This document shows positions 35,201 through 43,300 of a DNA stretch of 64,000 nt, in pieces. The position numbers and the translations under genes were made by a program. Origin of the DNA: Lagopus muta (Eukaryota > Chordata > Aves > Galliformes > Phasianidae); the NCBI RefSeq assembly GCF_023343835.1, contig NC_064437.1, positions 41,627,967 through 41,691,966 on the forward strand, in the 5' to 3' direction. Each line of letters begins with the position of its first letter. The first letter of the stretch is position 1. Below the pieces are notes generated by a model, which worked only from the letters and a program-made list of their open reading frames with translations, did no database searches and was not told the DNA's origin.

Positions 35201-38200
35201 AACGAGAGAGCTAACAGCCCGCGGCTCCCATGAGCGTCATGCAGGTGGCAGAGCCGGCTCCTCGCCTCTCTGCTCCTCCTCTGGGTGCTCCCACACTCCT
35301 ACGCAGTGCCCTCCCCATCGGGGCTCCGCACACCCCAGCTGTCCCCCTGCAGACACCCCACGCCATAGGTTGGTGCTGGGCACACGGAAAGGACCGACCG
35401 CGGCCATCCCTGCTCTTAAAGATGCATCCAGAAGAACGTCGGGAGGGGAAAAAAACATCCCTAGGAGCAGGGAGAGAGTGTAGGGCCGCCGTGATTTTAT
35501 TTAGTATCTTTATTTATCGAAGTGCTTTAAATAGATATGGATTGACTCTCTCAGCTCTGGTTATTACAGCTTGAAAGGGGAGCCGGAGGCACTTTGATTA
35601 ATGAACACCAGAATGCTCCAGGGGATGCTCGGCATCCAGAGCCACTCGGTGCCCTGCATCTCCCTCCTGGTGAGGGCACATGGATGGTATAAGCCCCCTC
35701 CACATAAGGGTCTGCACCCCAGTGCTAGCATTTGGGACAATGGTTGCTCCAGAAGTGCCACATACAGGATGGTGGCCCATTTGGGGACACCCCAGTGCCC
35801 CAAAGATGACAACTGGCTTTCCAAGCTCTGCATCCCCACCTTTCACACCTCTCCCCAAATGCCACTGCAAACTGACTGCATTTCTTTCCAAATCAGCACT
35901 GGAGGAATTCAGTTATTCCACAAACAAGGCCTAATTCCTCCTTCTAAAGAGAAGAACAACCCTGCCCAGCTTTCACTGATATTCTGTCAGAAACACTCTG
36001 GGTTTCTCACTCTACCGCACGAGCATGGAAATGCAGCTCCTGCCCAAACTGGGCAGCACAGCAGCCATGGGTGAAGACTTAGACCAAAACAAAACACAAA
36101 AGTTTTCTCTTCACCAGTGCTTCTCCATTGCTTTGTTTAACTTTTCCATCCTAGATTATTGAGCTTTTTCCTCCCTGCCTGCACAAACAAGGAGTGTGAG
36201 CTCACCACCGGGCTGTGACCAAAACCTCCAGCACGGGTCAGTGCAGCCAGGAGTGATCTCAGCTGCGAAGCATCACGAGGGGCAGCCGCATTCTCAGCAG
36301 CCCCAAAATAGATTTATACATATATTTTGAGCTAGAAGCAATGCCATCTCTCTGCGTGCGTTTTCTCCAGAATAAGCTGGAGGAATGCATGTTTTGCTTT
36401 CCCAAATCCCAGGTCTCATTCTGATCACCTTTCTGAGAAGAGGATGAAGATGCTCTTCATCCCACAGCCTCGAGACCACACAGTTCCCACAAATGCCTGC
36501 TCAATTCCATTTGTTGTGACACGGAGGTTCAGATAAGATATTAGGAAACATTTCCCCTCTGAAGGAGCAGTGATGCAGTGGCACAGGCTGTCCATGGAGG
36601 TGGGGGAGTCACCATCTCTGGAGGTGATGCAGAGCAGTGGAGACGTGGCACTGAGGGATGTGGGCAGTTTGGATGGGCTGGGTGAGCTGAGAGAGCTTTT
36701 CCAACCTCACGGTTCTGCACTATTTTTCCTTTGCACTAAGCAAGTCCACCCCAGCACACAGTATGGCCTCACCACAGAGCATCTCCCACCCCACACACAC
36801 GCGATAGGAAGCTCATCTTTCCCTTTCCTCCCATCTCTTCCTTGGCCACACAGAGGCTCACTGCTGCGGAGCCACTTAGCGTTCATTAGCAAAGGACCAT
36901 TTCCTTTTGCAATAATTACAGGCTATCAGCCAACGCACATCCTCTGCCATGACCCCAAGCCATCCTTCAGCTCCTCACCTTGCTCACAGCTTTCCCAAAC
37001 TACCTACCAGCTCTCTGCTCCGCATGACAGTGCATAATGGCCACAGCTATTGCAGCACCTGTATTCATAAACAAGCCAACCCCACGTGGTCCCACGGCAG
37101 CAGAATGTGAGCTGCTTTCCTATAGATTCCCAGAACAAAATGCTCACACCCACGCGCTGTTTGTGGTCCCCAGTGTAGGTGGCGAGTGTGATGCTGCCAG
37201 TTTATATTTCATCTTTCAGTAGGATATTAATAGATCCTTCTCCCTTCACGGGCCGACCAGCTCGCCTGGATAAAAACTTCAGTGCTAATTTCCTAATCAG
37301 GCAGCACTTAATTGCGAGACGTCTACTTGGGAGCTGAAGCGGGGGAGGGCTGCAGACACAAACAGCACCAAAAAATCTGGATTCCTTGAGGAAGTCAGGC
37401 TAAAAAAAGAATTCTTCCCCCCCAAAAAACAACAACAACAAAAAAAAACCCACCAACAAAAACAAGCCAGACAGAGAGAAAAATAAATACTTGGGTTTTG
37501 GTTTTCGCTATCTTGGGCATAGGAGCTTGGCCATGAGGATGCTGTACCCATTTGTTGGGGTTGAAGCACTGGCTCCCCACTGTCATCCCATCCCACACGG
37601 TGGTCACCGGGGCTGAGCAGATGGTTCCCAAGCTGACAGGTTGCACACAGCTCTGGAGAGTGCCAGGAGTTGTCTCTGTGCCTTCAGTATGTGGAAAGGG
37701 AGAGCAATCCCCCCCCCCGTCAAAAGGGTTCACTGCTTGCCCCATGGGTTTAGATCCTTCCTAAGGGCACTTTCTGTGAGTTCCCAGAGCTGGCGTTAGA
37801 GGAGGCTGAGTTCTGGCAGCAAAGCATGATGGAAATTAAAGCTTTTTGGTCAAAACCTTGATATTTTCAGCAAAGTGGAGGATTTGGGGTTGCAATTTCC
37901 CTGCTAAGATTGGTGCTTTCACTGCCCTGCTCCCACAGCAAGCAGCCCTTGGTGAGGCAGGGATCCAGCAGGAGCTTAGGTGAGTTTTTTTCCATAGGAT
38001 TTCAGCTGGGAGCTGCTGTAGTGATCCCTTTTCCTCCCACTGATATGGGGAGGGGACAGCTGGACCCTTCCTTCCTCCATCCCCAGCAATGTGCAGAGCC
38101 ACGAAAGCAGTGCAACCTGGAGGATCTCCCTCCCAGCTCCAGCACTGCTGGTTCCCAGGAGCCCTGGTCTCGCAGCCCATCTGGGGGTTCTCTGGGTCCC

Positions 38201-41200
38201 TCCCCATGTCCTCTTGCACCAAACTGGGCTGTAGGACCTGATCTGTGAGATGCTGACTCCTTTTGTTCCATGCTCTTTTAGGCACGCAATCTGACCCTGG
38301 CAGAGACATATGTTTTGCATTCTCTCCTGTAGGCTCTCCCTAGCCTGAGCCCTTCCCCAAAAATCCATCTCACTCCCAAGCCCTGTGCCAGCAGGGACAA
38401 GCAGAGCAGCCAGTCCCGTGGGTATCATCCATAAGATGCTCCAAGGGTGGGCGTCAGGGGCAAGTGGCCCGCTTGCAAAAATAATACATCTTCTGTCTAT
38501 TTTGTGGGGTCACCGGCATTTCCCAATGCCCGACCACCAGCCCCCGGATCTGTGTGGCCACGCGTGGGATTCCCCAGCAGGCAGGACCGGCCCCAGCACG
38601 CCCCGCTCTCGCTGCTTTTGCTGCAGACTCCGAGAAACCTGCCCGATTCCCCCCGCTTTGCATAACCAGTTTATCCCAGCGTTTGTTTGAAAAACCCCTG
38701 TTAGTCACCGCTCTGAGAGAAGCAGCCCAGCCCTGCTTCCAGCTTTGGAGCTCGCTTTTCCAGCTTTGGGCTGAGCCAGCCGTGGTTTTTTTATGCTGTT
38801 GTATAAATGCTAGGGCCTGAAATCTGTGCCTCTGTACCTTGCTGTATATACATCCACTGTGACCGCTGCCCTAAGCTGTTTCTGAAGTGACTCTGTGCAC
38901 GTTGCAACACGGCCATCCGGTCCCCAGAGAGGGATGGAGGACACAGCTGAGACACCCTAAGCCTGGTGCTGGGTCCTGAGGCCATCTCACAGCACTGAGC
39001 ACAGCCCTCAGTGCTCAGAAATCCTTCGTGCATGCAGCAAAACAAACAGCTTTCCAGCTTGCTTTGTTCAAAAAGAAGAAAGTTCCCCAGCAATACTCCA
39101 GCACAGGAGCAACGTGGCAGCATCCAAGAGCAGGTCTCCACAGGGGATTGCTACTCCTTCACTATGTTTGAACGCATTTTTCTCCCAAGTTACACATGGG
39201 GAAAGGAGAAGCCCTGTGCCCTTTGAACACAGCACCCTCGGGCTGCTTGGCCCCAGAGAAGGGCTGTGCTGTTACAGATGGGATGGAGGCTGTGGGCTGG
39301 ATATGCTCACGTCAGCAAACCTGGAAAAGCATCGCGGCTGGAGGCCACACAACACCCAAGCGCAGCCCAGGCGTGGCCCTTCCCCTCTTTAAACCTGTCC
39401 CGAGGAGCTGCCGGCTCCTGCCTGCTGCCCCAGGAAAGCTCCCACGCCACGCAGTCCTTTCATCACCGCCCACAGCACCTACTGGGAGCATGCACACCCC
39501 AGCCCAGGACACCCACCTGGGTGCTCCCAACACTGGTGTGTTTGCTCTCTTCATCCATAAAGGCCAAGGCCAATAACTACCCAAAGCCCATTGGAAACCC
39601 TCAAGGACTTTGCCTCTCCTCCCGCGGTGGTCGCTGCCCCACAAAGGCAGCCCAGCGCAGGTTTAGTGCATGTTCAATGTCACTAAATGGGATTTTCCAC
39701 GCTTTCTCAAAGGGAAACAATCCCTCAGCTTTGGACTTGGGAAGAAGGGGAATGGGGTGAGGAAAGGTGACCATACCAGCAGAACCCTGCTAGCACAGGA
39801 GATGCCATGAACTGACTTCGTGTCCGGATGGAGGAGAGTTTGATAGGGATCAGGAGGATGCTTGCAGGCAGGAGGGCAGCCAAGCCCCCTTCCCTCCCCC
39901 TCTCAGCCTGAAAACTGGGGCAGTCCCCATTCCTTACACCACAGCAGAAGCCACAGCACCTCCCAGAGCTGCTGCCCCAGTGCTCTGCTTTCGCCAGGAG
40001 GATGGGGGAAAGCTTCTGGGTCCCTTCACTACCTCGCTGCACTTCTGCTTCTTGCATAACTCGGTATATTACTCTTTAATAAGTGTCTCAACTCTCTGTC
40101 CTCCATCTCCAGGGCAGGAAAATAACTAAATAAATAACATCACAGTTTTCCCTTAAAACAGGCAAAGCGCAACAAAAGCTAACTGGCTCAAAACATTCAC
40201 TTGCCAAATGCCGGGGGGATTATCCCAGCCCCATCCGTCGGAGGCAAGCCTTGCTCGCGCTCCTCCTCCTCAGCAACCCTTTATCCGCACAAATCCCAAG
40301 GAAGCGTTTGGGGCAGCCCCAAATCCCGCACCTCCGGGCTCGGGGAAGGGCTCTGCTTTCTGGGAAGGGGGTTTCCAGCACCCGAAGAGCTCGAGCTGAT
40401 GGAAGAGGGGGAGGCGGGGAGCTGCCCTTCCCAAAGGCGCCCCCAGATTAAAAGAAGCATAAACCAACAGCCGGGGGGCCTTACTCCCCCGCGGCCCCAG
40501 CTCAGCCCCGGGGTTGGGATGAGCGCAGCCGAGGAGCGGCTCCGGGGCCGCCAGCCCGACGCATTCCTGCGCCGTGAGTCAGGGCCCGGCACAGCGCGGG
40601 GCTGCTGCTCGGCTCTCTCCCACCCGGCACGGCAAGGCACGGCAGCACCTCGGCGGTGCGATGCCGGTGCACAGCAGCTATACAGCCGCGTTCCAAACGG
40701 CCCCGTTTGAGCCGTGCTAAGCGCCCTTCAGGAGAGATTTCGACGTGGGAGGGAGCTGCCTTCAGCTTCTCTCGCCGGGTGCGACACCGGAGCAACTTTT
40801 TGGGGGCTCTCCCTGCATGCTGTGCATTTCACAGCACTGATGCATCCCTGCTGCAGCTCACACTTTGTTTTTCCAGCTTGATGTGAGGAGCCGCGTCACC
40901 CTGATGCCACTGGCTCCCCACTCCCATGGTGCTGTATGGGTAAAAGCTCTGGTTTGGGGGGAGAATCCCACACGGCACCTCAGGATGCACCCTGCCTAGT
41001 GCCTGTAGTGCAGGGGCTGTCAGCTGGCTCACAAGCAAAGTGCCTTGCACAAGGCAAATGACAGCAAACCACAGGGAGGCAAAGCAGAGACCAGGGCCGA
41101 TGGGATCCAAAGGACCCCACGAGCAATTCGAGTGTCCCCATGGAGGCGGCAGGCACTGAGCAAGGAATTTGGCTCTCAAACTGCAAACCCAAAGGGATGG

Positions 41201-42567
41201 GGTGAAGGGAAGGAGCCTCTGTAATGGAAAAGCCAAGGGAATATAATGGAAAAGCCAAGGGACAAGGAGACAACACTGCAAAACCTCCTTCTGCACTCCA
41301 GGCCCGGACCTGAGCAGAGGTCCTCGGGCAGCCCCCCATCACCTGCCCACGGTGCCAATGCAGGAATCGCAGCTCTTAGAGACAGCAGGGACGATACACA
41401 CACCACCAGCTGCATCCCCCCAGTACGTTCTCCAGGTATCAGCACAGAAAAGCCATACCCAGAGGACCACCAGCACCCATCCCAGCATCACCATCTGCAA
41501 TATCCATCCCATCCAAAACCCGACAATGCACTTGTATCCCCACAGCATGCCCCCAAGACTGCTCACCCGGGCAGGCTCAACCTGTTCTTCCCTCCCAGCC
41601 TCCTTTCTTCCAAGCCCTGCACATGGGACAGACCCAGGCTTGCAGCATGCTCTCAGCCCCTCTCCTCCCAAGATTGAATAGAGACTGCAACCTCATAGAT
41701 CCTATACAGTGACAGCCTCCTGGAGCCACCAACCTTAGAAGATGTTGGTGAGTTATAGGGAGGGGGGAATGTATATATAGAAATATATATATGTATATAC
41801 ACACACACACTCGTGTATATAAATATAGTGAAGGCTGAGCTGGATCAGAGGAGTGCTAACGAGAGAGGGCAGCAGGAGCAATGCCTGTTTGTTGTCTGCG
41901 CAGGGACTGCCGACGGAAGGGCAGCATTTATTTCAAGTGCATCTCAATCACAAGATTGGGTTGTGCACAGGAAACTTTGAAAAGCCATAGCGGAAAAAAT
42001 AGAAAACAATAATAATAAAAAAAAAAAAGAAAAAGATCGCTGAGCTCCCCGACCATCAACAGCCGGGTTGGAAAGAAGGCAACATCAAACCCTGCCCGAA
42101 GGACTGCCTGTCTGACCCGGGGGGACGCGACAGCCAGCCGTGTCATGGACAGGGACGGGACCGGTTTGGTTTTTGTGGATGGCGAGGAAAAACAGGATGA
42201 AATGGAATAAGACGACGGAATAACAGAACAGAATAAAACAGAATCGCCTGGTAGGAGCGCAGGAACCCGCGGCCACCCCGCTCCCTTCTCGGGGTGCAGC
42301 TATGTGGGTCCGATGCCCCCCACCCCAAAGCGCTCCAACAGGAAACACGAATCGAAACCCGCGGCCACGAAGCCGCAGCGCTGAGCCAGCCAAACGGCAG
42401 CGAACTTTTGCCAGCACAGCCAAAGGTCCGTCCCTCCCCAAAAAACAACTTCTCCCCGCTGACCCCGAGCCCTCCAGCCCCGTACCTGCGGCGGCCAGCG
42501 CCCAGCGACGGTGCAGCGGCAGCAGGAGGAGGAGGAAGAGCAGGAGGAGGCGGCGGGCCGGCGGCAT
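14104..42567 (-). CDS. UNC5B: Netrin receptor UNC5B, spliced, 17 coding exons
   Basis: A single-pass receptor for netrin-1 that mediates repulsion in axons and endothelium and triggers apoptosis without ligand. All 17 exons join in phase to 944 residues plus stop (human 945). Order: signal peptide (1-27), two Ig-like domains (about 45-244), two thrombospondin type 1 repeats (245-355), a cassette segment (356-366), a transmembrane helix (about 377-398), the DITD caspase site (D412), a long linker, ZU5 and UPA (about 540-835), and a death domain (about 855-944) ending ATEGDC. TSP repeats show WSTWSEW and WTEWSKW. Glycosylation sequons include NYT and NCT. The ATG at 42565-42567 was chosen because it heads a strong signal peptide and has G at -3. 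The frame stays open upstream, but that is GC-rich 5'UTR. All splice sites are AG/GT; donors of exons 5 and 13 (GTACTG) are weak. Confidence 0.98.
14722..14900 (-). CDS. UNC5B: UNC5B exon 16 (death domain start)
   Basis: Residues 831-889, with [20 protein letters not shown] and [14 protein letters not shown] typical of the UNC5 death domain. The first residues ([16 protein letters not shown]) differ from mammals. Confidence 0.97.
14992..15156 (-). CDS. UNC5B: UNC5B exon 15 (UPA domain)
   Basis: Residues 776-830, [12 protein letters not shown] through [16 protein letters not shown]. Phase 0 at both ends. Confidence 0.97.
15375..15524 (-). CDS. UNC5B: UNC5B exon 14 (UPA domain)
   Basis: Residues 726-775, [13 protein letters not shown] through [10 protein letters not shown]. 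150 nt, phase 0 at both ends. Confidence 0.97.
15735..16120 (+). mobile_element. CR1 LINE fragment in UNC5B intron 13
   Basis: A CR1 3' region about 385 nt long, antisense to UNC5B, ending in CTTTCTATGATTCTATGA. Its 3' end lies about 17 nt inside the intron from the exon 13 donor. Diagnostic wording includes AAAGAAGGCTCCAGGGAGACCTC and the variant tail AGGTCCCTTTCAACCCAAG. Confidence 0.9.
16137..16370 (-). CDS. UNC5B: UNC5B exon 13 (ZU5/UPA)
   Basis: Residues 648-725, [19 protein letters not shown] through [11 protein letters not shown]. 234 nt, phase 0 at both ends, so skipping would keep the frame. The donor AAG|GTACTG is weak. Confidence 0.97.
16481..16649 (-). CDS. UNC5B: UNC5B exon 12 (ZU5)
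   Basis: Residues 591-647, [20 protein letters not shown] through [15 protein letters not shown], a ZU5 core. Confidence 0.97.
16727..16814 (-). CDS. UNC5B: UNC5B exon 11 (ZU5 start)
   Basis: Residues 562-590, [20 protein letters not shown] and NKAESS, which opens the ZU5 domain. Confidence 0.97.
16910..17299 (-). CDS. UNC5B: UNC5B exon 10 (juxtamembrane linker)
   Basis: Residues 432-561. Conserved [11 protein letters not shown] and [10 protein letters not shown] flank a Ser/Gly-rich, less conserved middle. Confidence 0.97.
17540..17741 (+). mobile_element. CR1 LINE fragment in UNC5B intron 9
   Basis: A CR1 3' fragment antisense to UNC5B (CCATCCCTGGAGGTGTCCAAG, CACCTTCCAACCCAAACCAT, TCTATGATGTTCTGAT). 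It ends about 11 nt from the exon 9 donor. Confidence 0.9.
17753..17947 (-). CDS. UNC5B: UNC5B exon 9 (transmembrane helix, caspase site)
   Basis: Residues 367-431. Codes the membrane helix ([20 protein letters not shown]), the stop-transfer YRRRCR and [21 protein letters not shown]. With the cassette included, the caspase-site aspartate is residue 412, the same number as in mammals. Confidence 0.97.
18624..18740 (-). promoter_or_regulatory. YCAY (NOVA-type) splicing motif cluster around cassette exon
   Basis: In RNA sense there are six YCAY tetramers at 18712-18740 (32-60 nt upstream of the exon) and three at 18624-18638 (just past the donor). NOVA proteins bind clustered YCAY. Binding here is inferred. 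Confidence 0.5.
18647..18679 (-). CDS. UNC5B: UNC5B cassette exon 8, 33 nt
   Basis: Between CCTAACAG and GTAAGTGC, exactly 33 nt code [11 protein letters not shown] in phase 1-1. The human alternative exon 8 product is NKKTLSDPNSH. Skipping joins exon 7 to exon 9 in frame, making residue 356 Met. Dense YCAY motifs flank it on both sides. Confidence 0.92.
19255..19419 (-). CDS. UNC5B: UNC5B exon 7 (thrombospondin repeat 2)
   Basis: Residues 301-355, [18 protein letters not shown] through NCTDGLCLH. It has the WxxWxxC pattern and six cysteines. Confidence 0.97.
19601..19768 (-). CDS. UNC5B: UNC5B exon 6 (thrombospondin repeat 1)
   Basis: Residues 245-300, [20 protein letters not shown] through TCTTLCP. 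WxxWxxW is the C-mannosylation motif. Confidence 0.97.
20069..20249 (-). CDS. UNC5B: UNC5B exon 5 (Ig-like domain 2)
   Basis: Residues 185-244, [20 protein letters not shown] through STTAAVIVY, with the domain-closing DTANYTC. The donor ACG|GTACTG is weak. Confidence 0.97.
20804..20907 (-). CDS. UNC5B: UNC5B exon 4 (Ig domain junction)
   Basis: Residues 150-184, [20 protein letters not shown], then [14 protein letters not shown]. Confidence 0.97.
21040..21095 (+). mobile_element. Short CR1 tail in UNC5B intron 3
   Basis: CCTTAGTGATCTATCCCAAC followed by TTTAATGATTTTATGATTCTG is the degenerate CR1 3' end. Confidence 0.65.
21640..21785 (+). mobile_element. CR1 LINE fragment in UNC5B intron 3
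   Basis: AAGGCCAGGTTGGATGGGGC, then TTCCTTCCAACCCAAGTTCT and ATGATTCCATGA: a 5'-truncated CR1, antisense to UNC5B. Confidence 0.85.
22555..22698 (-). CDS. UNC5B: UNC5B exon 3 (Ig-like domain 1, second half)
   Basis: Residues 102-149, [20 protein letters not shown] through [10 protein letters not shown]. The unusual donor context CAT|GTGAGT is conserved by phase. Confidence 0.97.
22699..25807 (-). other. UNC5B: UNC5B intron 2
   Basis: A 3.1-kb intron. A 16-nt A run lies near 23279-23294. An AT-rich stretch lies at about 24700-25200. I see no exon or clear CR1. Confidence 0.7.
25808..26029 (-). CDS. UNC5B: UNC5B exon 2 (Ig-like domain 1, first half)
   Basis: Residues 28-101, [19 protein letters not shown], then [16 protein letters not shown] and [17 protein letters not shown], nearly identical to mammalian UNC5B. 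Confidence 0.97.
28334..28530 (-). mobile_element. CR1 LINE fragment in UNC5B intron 1
   Basis: Begins with ATCACAGAATCACAAAGTTAG and continues through ACACCCAGCCCAATCCCACC and GGAACACCTCCAAGTGACTC: a CR1 3' end in minus orientation. Confidence 0.85.
29150..29420. promoter_or_regulatory. Candidate conserved non-coding element in UNC5B intron 1
   Basis: AT-rich sequence with interspersed CpGs (GAGCCGCGGCGC, TACGCGGAC) and FOX-like TGTTTA, with no repeat signature. It differs clearly from the flanking purine-rich intron. Conservation was not tested. Confidence 0.3.
29634..29925 (-). mobile_element. CR1 LINE fragment in UNC5B intron 1
   Basis: Starts with ATCACAGAATCATAGAATGG, then GGTTGAAAAGGACC, CATCAGCCTGACCTTGAATG and CACCCTCTGTGTGAAAATAT. 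A well preserved minus-strand CR1 3' region of about 290 nt. Confidence 0.95.
30915..30980 (+). mobile_element. CR1 tail in UNC5B intron 1
   Basis: GCTGGACTAGATGACCTTAG, then GATCTTTTCCAGCCTTAATG and ATTCTATGATT, a very typical CR1 terminus. Confidence 0.9.
32460..32752. repeat. Degenerate ~20-bp tandem repeat
   Basis: Repeated variants of GAGCATTGCAGGATGCCC run for about 290 nt, with copies diverged and spacing irregular. This is an old minisatellite in UNC5B intron 1. Confidence 0.8.
33950..34205. repeat. Degenerate ~35-bp tandem repeat
   Basis: Variants of ACATGCAATGCCAAGATGCA and then GCACAAGGGGTC recur about every 33-36 nt. The last four copies are clearest (34077-34195). Confidence 0.8.
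34550..35010. promoter_or_regulatory. CpG-rich block inside UNC5B intron 1
   Basis: CpG dinucleotides are dense (CCCCGACGGCACGGCCGCACG, GCGAAGCGGGCCG) and a G-quadruplex candidate lies at 34751-34777. This could be an alternative promoter or enhancer. No splice-supported exon was found. Confidence 0.5.
36520..36718 (+). mobile_element. CR1 LINE fragment in UNC5B intron 1
   Basis: GATAAGATATTAGGAAACAT, GATGCAGTGGCACAGGCTGT, GTGGCACTGAGGGATGTGGG and GCTTTTCCAACCTCACGGTT: the CR1 3' region, antisense to UNC5B. Confidence 0.9.
40190..40800. promoter_or_regulatory. Second CpG-rich block in UNC5B intron 1
   Basis: GC- and CpG-rich over about 600 nt, 1.7 kb downstream of exon 1, with an exact AP-1 site TGAGTCA at 40575-40581. 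A possible alternative promoter or intronic enhancer. Confidence 0.5.
41222..41262. repeat. 19-bp exact direct repeat
   Basis: TAATGGAAAAGCCAAGGGA occurs twice, 22 bp apart (41222-41240 and 41244-41262), in intron 1. Confidence 0.95.
41770..41826. repeat. AT/CA-rich microsatellite
   Basis: ATATATATATGTATATAC, then (AC)n and GTATATAAATATA, in UNC5B intron 1 near exon 1. Confidence 0.9.
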
Positions 42568-42790
42568 GGCGGAGCGCGGAGCCCAGCGGAGCACAGCGCT
42601 GCTGCCCGCCCGCCTCGCCACACTGCCGGGCTGCCCGCGGCGGCGGGGCGGGGCGGGGGGCGGAGCCACGCGGTAGGGGGCGTGGCCACGGACGGAGAGT
42701 TGCGATGAGCTGCGACCGGCCTCAGCCCCGCGCCGCCTCCGCTCAGCCCTTTCGGAACCAACCCCCGATCCCCGTTCCAGTCTGCAGAGG
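42240..42790 (-). promoter_or_regulatory. UNC5B: UNC5B CpG-island promoter
   Basis: A GC-rich island spanning exon 1. Upstream of the ATG on the minus strand are tandem GC boxes (42641-42663) and KLF/SP-type CCACGCCCCC (about 42676-42685). No TATA box is evident. The start site is inferred at about 42600-42660. Confidence 0.8.
42486..42567 (-). CDS. UNC5B: UNC5B exon 1 (signal peptide)
   Basis: 82 nt coding [20 protein letters not shown] followed by RWALAAA, a classical signal peptide. The donor is CAG|GTACGG. The codon split with exon 2 yields Gly28. Confidence 0.93.
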
Positions 42791-43179
42791 GGGTTTGCGG
42801 GCAGCAGGGGGAGCCCCGCAGCGTGCTGGGGATGGCACAGCATGGGCACCCCGAGAGGTGGATTTAGGGCAGGCGGCTGCTCTGTTCCTGAGGTAGGGTG
42901 GTGGTTGCAGGGATGGAGAGGGGGGTCCTGCTGCTGGGACAGCGCAAGCAGCTCATTAGCCCGGCTGCCTTCAGCTTGTGTGTATGGGGAAGAGCAATGT
43001 GCTGGAAGAGGAGCAAAACAGATCAGAGTGCCCACTGCTGTCACCACAACATCAGACACTGCTGTTCCTGTGTGGAGGGGCCCCTCAGGAGCAGAGTGAG
43101 CATTTTGTGTGGGGTGTGTTTTAGAACCCAGTGAGAGCGTGGGGGTTAAACTTGGTGGTGTTTAAGACACTGCCTGGTA

Positions 43180-43300
43180 TTCAAAATATGGATTAAAGCA
43201 ATGCAAATGAATGGTTAGTTGGCCGCTATTTCGCAACCGTAGCAAAATATGACATGACAAACTATCATTAAGGCAAAGGGCTGTTTTTCCTCCTGGGTGT
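43180..43300. promoter_or_regulatory. Candidate upstream element with octamer
   Basis: Contains an exact octamer ATGCAAAT at 43201-43208 within AT-rich unique sequence, 0.6 kb upstream of the UNC5B promoter. Confidence 0.3.

Larger units (their letters stand above)
26030..42485 (-). other. UNC5B: UNC5B intron 1 (16.5 kb)
   Basis: The largest intron. It contains four CR1 fragments, two degenerate minisatellites, two CpG-rich blocks, several A-rich tracts and an AT/CA microsatellite. No coding exon is recognised. Long frames here have no family resemblance. Confidence 0.8.

Noticed and set aside
34725-35483. 252-residue open frame on the plus strand
   Set aside because: Runs through a CpG-rich block where stops are rare. 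Arg/Pro/Ser-rich with no domain and no splice or start context.
42085-43059. 324-residue open frame on the minus strand
   Set aside because: Only 42486-42567 is coding (UNC5B signal exon). The rest is open because it is GC-rich 5' flank and the start of intron 1.
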